Source: Symsagittifera roscoffensis
Lineage: Eukaryota > Xenacoelomorpha > Acoela > Convolutidae
Direction of reading: 5' to 3'
DNA: 64,000 bases
Assembly: GCF_963678635.1 (NCBI RefSeq)
Contig: NC_087062.1
Span: forward strand, 18,709,789-18,773,788
Shown here: positions 60,375 to 64,000 of the stretch, one piece after another
Layout of the letters: each line of letters opens with the position of its first letter
Position numbering within the stretch: position 1 is the first letter of the stretch
Program-made: the position numbers and the translations under genes
The notes under the pieces: generated by a model
What the model was told of the DNA's origin: nothing
What the model saw: only the letters and a program-made list of their open reading frames with translations
Databases searched by the model: none

Positions 60375-61689
60375 TAATGTGTAATGGCTTTCTTTAGGGA
60401 AATTCGAAAATCCTATAAAATGTTTGGTTGCGTTACTTACTTTCTTTAGTATATAACAATAAATTGAACCAATCAACAAAACAAAAACATGCAAAAATTT
60501 TAGTTCGTAAAACTCAGCTTTTGTTTCAATCGAAAATTGTGAGCCAAAAGTATGAAGAATAAATGTTTGTTTGTTCGCCATGCCAATTTGCATCGTATTA
60601 TGACAATGCTTAGAAAGTTTTTCAGAATTGACATTTGAAGTTGGGGGAAGAGAAACAAAAAGTGTTTGGTGGCGTCATTACCCTATAAAAACTCATCAGT
60701 AAAATCATTGACTTTTTTTTGTAAAACGTCAAAAAAATTGATGAACAAAATGGCCTTGATGGAGGGAGGAACGGTATAAAATGGGACTCTACCCATTATA
60801 GCCCCCTGTCATAATAATATCTGTTTCTTTACTGAGGCAAGGAAGAGCTATTACGGAAAAAACCAAAGTTTGCAAAAACTTTCCTGTTCGTTAAAAGCAG
60901 CTACTATGAAAATGTATGGGATTTGACTTTTTATCAAATTAATTTATTTTTTTGAGACGCTTTAGTCTTTTTGTTTCTTCCAAGAATTTGAGTTCAAAAA
61001 AAATTAATACTACAATTTTCTTTACAATCTATTTTTAACCCTCTTTTTTACCTAGCTTTACTTTCTACAGCTTTCGAAAAAATCATTAGGAGATTATTTG
61101 ACCCATATTTTTATCTTCTTCATTTTTTCTCAAAAGTTACCCTGCCAAATCGGAATTCATACAAACCCTGCCAAATCTGTCATCAAGTGATCAACCGAAA
61201 CAACATGGTGAGACCTATAAGTTTTGGGAATAAAACTATGGTTTTCGTCAAAGACATTTTTTTTGCATTTTTGACCTGCTAATTGTGAGATTTAAAAATC
61301 AATCAGAAGAACAAGTTGTGCTAATCTTCCGGCAGAAGTAGTTACGCCCTATTTTTTGAGGATAAACTATTAAGAGATTTTTTGGAAGATTTTTTCTCCA
61401 ATTGTGCGCGCCAATATTGAGGTTAATGTTTCTTTTGATCTGATCCTAAGATGTTCCCCGCATAAAGGGTAACATCTTACTTTTGTGATAAAAGCTGGTA
61501 TGCTCTTCGGATTTTTTAAAAAAATTTGTACGTTACCTGGTCACATTTTCAGGTTTTCAGTTTTCTTGAAAATTGCCCTGTCAAAATTGGTTTGGTTTTA
61601 TTTGAAAAAACGGGTAGAGAAAAGTGGCTAATTTCGTTTTTTAGTAATGAAACCTCTAAGTTTATGGGTGAAATACAATTTTGACCTGT
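60375..61689. other. Intergenic sequence
   Basis: Apart from the partial MITE at 60541-60655 I see only AT-rich sequence. There is a repeated phrase CTGCCAAATC (about 61142 and 61171) of no evident meaning. Confidence 0.45.
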
Positions 61690-63630
61690 TCAAAATTACG
61701 CAAAATCAAGCTTGCTGGGTCGTCAAACCATTCATAGGGGAAGAATCTTTTCGTTTTGCTAGCTTTACAGGCTTTGAGAAAAGAGTTCAGAGTAGTTGCC
61801 CACTCAGAATTTTCATTGTCAAGAAACTGTACATCTTAAAATTTCAAGGAAATGGAATCATTCGCTTTTTTGATGACTGATGTTTCTTGTTCTCTATCGC
61901 AAATCAAATAGGGTAACAAGTAGCACTTGATCAAATTCAAATCATATCTACCAATATTAAATCCAAGAATAGGCGAAGTATTTAAATATCTCTCAAGATG
62001 TTGTTTCAAATCAATGATTTGACTTTTTTCAGAATTCTCAAAAACTGGCTTGACAACTGGTTTGACCGAGACTTCAACACACTCATCTTTATATTCAATG
62101 TTTTTCTGAATAGTTCCTGCCTCGCTCATTCAATTGATCAAAGATTTTTTTTATTTTTTCATAGACAGCTACTTCGACATCTAGTTTTTTTCCCATATCC
62201 AGCTTACTTTGCTCAACCAACAGCTCGAGTTTGCTCAACCAACAGCTCTGTGGATCTTCGTTGTACAGAAAGAAGGGTTCATCAATCAGATTTGATGATA
62301 CAGAAACTTAAAATTGAAACATGTTTTCCTATCCCGGTTGTAGTTTGTGTCTCTTTTAGTTCTTCTGTAGGAACACAAAACGATCCAAAATCAAAAACTA
62401 CTAGGTCATTAAAAATTTGTGTTCTTCAGAAACTGGAATATTGAATCCTTCTAGCTATTCAAACAAGGTTTTGCGAAGCTCATACACATTCTTCGGGTAA
62501 AGATGTCTCACTCTATCCTTACATCTCAGGAGATATTTGTTAAAATTGTCGGATTTATTGAAGAAAGTGTCACAACTGACTGGGACGTTGGAAGCTCTCA
62601 AAACAGCTATCTATATCATTTCGATGAACGATATGATGGTTGAATCTCAGTAGTTTGACTGTTTGACCAAATCTTCCAATACTTCGTCGAGCTAGTTCTC
62701 CTACATATTCACCTTCTTGGATATCGAAATCGTATATGAAAATGTTTCTTTCCACAATTTCCTTGACAACAGGTAAATCTTCTGCTGAAGCTCCACAAAA
62801 ATTTTTAAGATCATAACCAGACATAATGGTTTTTTAGTAAAGTTTCAGGTAAGACAGAGTCCGAAAACTTCATTGAGATTTTTTTGAGCAAAGCAGCAAA
62901 AACTTTAATGTCATCAATCAACATGAATCGCCACTTTGTGTTTTGATATTTTTGGGTACATTGCTCCACAATATCAATTTTTTTTTACTTCGCCTTGGAT
63001 TGTTATCAAGTTTGCTTTAGTACACAGCAAATTGGATTTTTCAATTAAATTTTTTTTTCATGGGCGTCAAAAATATCGATGTTCACCGGTATTATTTTTT
63101 CAAAGAACAAGCCCCAGAGCAATGTTGATTTTAGTGGCAGAATCGAGCTTGTTGAAGACTTCTCGGAGCTTCTCATTGATAACCTTGGTAACTAACTTGG
63201 ACATTTGGAAGTTAAGTACCTTATGTCACCCAGTATCCACCAGAAAAAGTTTGCAATCACTAAATTTCTCCTTCAATTTTCACTATCCCCTCTTCTTCTA
63301 CGATCTTGTTCAAGTAAGCCACCGTATCACTTGGTTTCCGTTGCTTAGCTCCATGTTCCTTTCTGCAATGCTGTTGGAGAGAGTAGCAACCTATCAACCT
63401 TTGTTCCTAAGAAGAACAAACCTTTGACTGCTCGGAAGTTGATGCATCATGCGTCTTGGCCATATGACAGTTCATTTTTTGTTGATTTTTTTTTTGTTGA
63501 AATATGTACAATCAGGACAAGAAATAACCCCTTTATAACAATTTTTCGGGTGTCGAGCTGGGTTTTGGCGAATGTACATAAATCCACAAACTCCAAACTT
63601 AATTTTCTCGTTGCGGTTAAGGGCAGGCAT
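61690..63630 (-). pseudogene. Decayed zinc-finger plus family B DNA polymerase gene (viral/Polinton-like)
   Basis: On the - strand from about 63630 (MPALNRNEKIKFGVCGF). Pieces in shifting frames: a Cys pair (SCPDCTYF) and degenerate C2H2-like segments; a region with VVKEIVERNIFIYDFDIQEG and LARRSIGRFGQTVKLLRFN (62570-62824). Then comes a CDTFFNKSDNFNKYL finger, a segment with FDFGSFCVPTEEL (62340-62420, candidate exonuclease motif I region), LGFNIGRYDLNLIKCYLLP (61880-61990, exonuclease motif II type), and RFFPYEWFDDP (near 61735). This order matches the N-terminal and 3'-5' exonuclease part of protein-primed-type family B DNA polymerases carried by large DNA transposons/viruses. Many stops and frameshifts; the polymerase palm is missing. 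Inactive relic. Confidence 0.7.
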
Positions 63631-64000
63631 TATCTAAAAAAAATAAAGTGGGACTTTGGAAATGTTCCGAATTTCATATTTCAAAGTACCAATTGAATAA
63701 ATGAAAATACTTTCTTCTTTTTGCGAAGAAACGAATTGAAAAATTTGAAGTAAAATTCAATTGACTGTTTCAAATTGGCAAACAAGAGTAATAATTTAAC
63801 CCAATAAAATGAGCGTAATTATACTAACAATGTGTCATCGCCTACGCAATTATCGTTTTATGTTCATGACGTCATTCTTTGAACCGAACAGACGTCACAT
63901 CCCACGCAAACTTCTTTTTATGGTACCGACGTCATCGCCTACGAAAATTCCTTCGAAAAATCTAGAATTTTTGAGAAAAATTTTCACCAATCAGATCTCA
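63631..64000. other. Intergenic end of window with GACGTCA-containing repeats
   Basis: Three loose repeats of about 55-60 bases at 63828-63950, each with a GACGTCA word and CGCCTACG or CCCACGC. No gene. It may be the start of an element lying outside the window. Confidence 0.35.

Noticed and set aside
62936-63427. 163-codon + strand frame
   Set aside because: Antisense to the polymerase relic, which shows ordered homologous fragments on the other strand.

Overview
The window is metazoan nuclear DNA. It holds a multi-exon calcineurin A gene on the + strand, a short secreted PLAT-domain gene, and a dense load of transposable elements. AT-rich intergenic sequence, spliced exons, tRNA-derived SINE-like copies, hAT-type MITEs with 8-bp target duplications, two Ty3/gypsy-class LTR elements, one BEL/Pao LTR element and a decayed viral-type B-family DNA polymerase all point to an invertebrate animal. 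One calcineurin intron reads as GA-AG and another as GC-AG. Abundant non-canonical introns are known from larvacean tunicates, but one or two introns are too little to name the species.

Layout. 1-5610: 3' half of a calcineurin catalytic subunit gene (six exons visible, 444-5385), with a strand-switching degenerate minisatellite in its fourth visible intron. 5611-8279: non-coding, with one hAT-like MITE (about 6544-6739) and a TATAAT-rich tract. 8280-22190: a Ty3/gypsy retrovirus-like element on the - strand with PBS and 4-bp target duplication. Gag is frameshifted, protease/RT/RNase H are deleted and integrase is partial. After these come a membrane/proline-rich ORF, a broken glycoprotein (env) resembling the class III (gB-like/chuvirus-like) fold, and an intact 3' ORF of about 479 aa. 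22191-23478: a SINE-like copy, then three consecutive MITEs. 23548-33265: a BEL/Pao element on the - strand in an unusual tandem arrangement. One complete copy shares its 5' LTR with a truncated second copy, its gag-pol is one reading frame with five nonsense codons and no frameshift, and it has an extra ORF upstream of gag. 33265-34049: more MITE sequence. 34050-34635: PLAT-domain gene with one frameshift.

34717-59248 is the most notable object: a 24.5-kb LTR retrotransposon with two 920-bp LTRs that differ at only four positions by eye. In order it has a 3-kb leader rich in a CCGGAGGGGTC motif, then gag (two CCHC knuckles), protease, RT, RNase H, a long spacer, integrase (HHCC, D-D35-E), and a C-terminal TARG1-like macro domain. 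Next is a 1,746-codon ORF with a canonical SGNH/GDSL hydrolase domain plus a second SGNH-like module, and then a 1,337-codon ORF of unknown function. Gag-pol is one frame broken by two stop codons. The last two ORFs overlap in the -1 frame and may once have been, or still be, expressed as one product.

59249-64000: non-coding sequence with a further MITE and a partial MITE, then (61690-63630, - strand) the remains of a zinc-finger plus family B DNA polymerase gene of the kind carried by large viral/Polinton-like elements.

How the parts relate: the only host genes I can support are calcineurin A and the PLAT gene. The rest is a pile-up of elements, several of them young (LTR pairs about 99-99.6 percent identical by eye).
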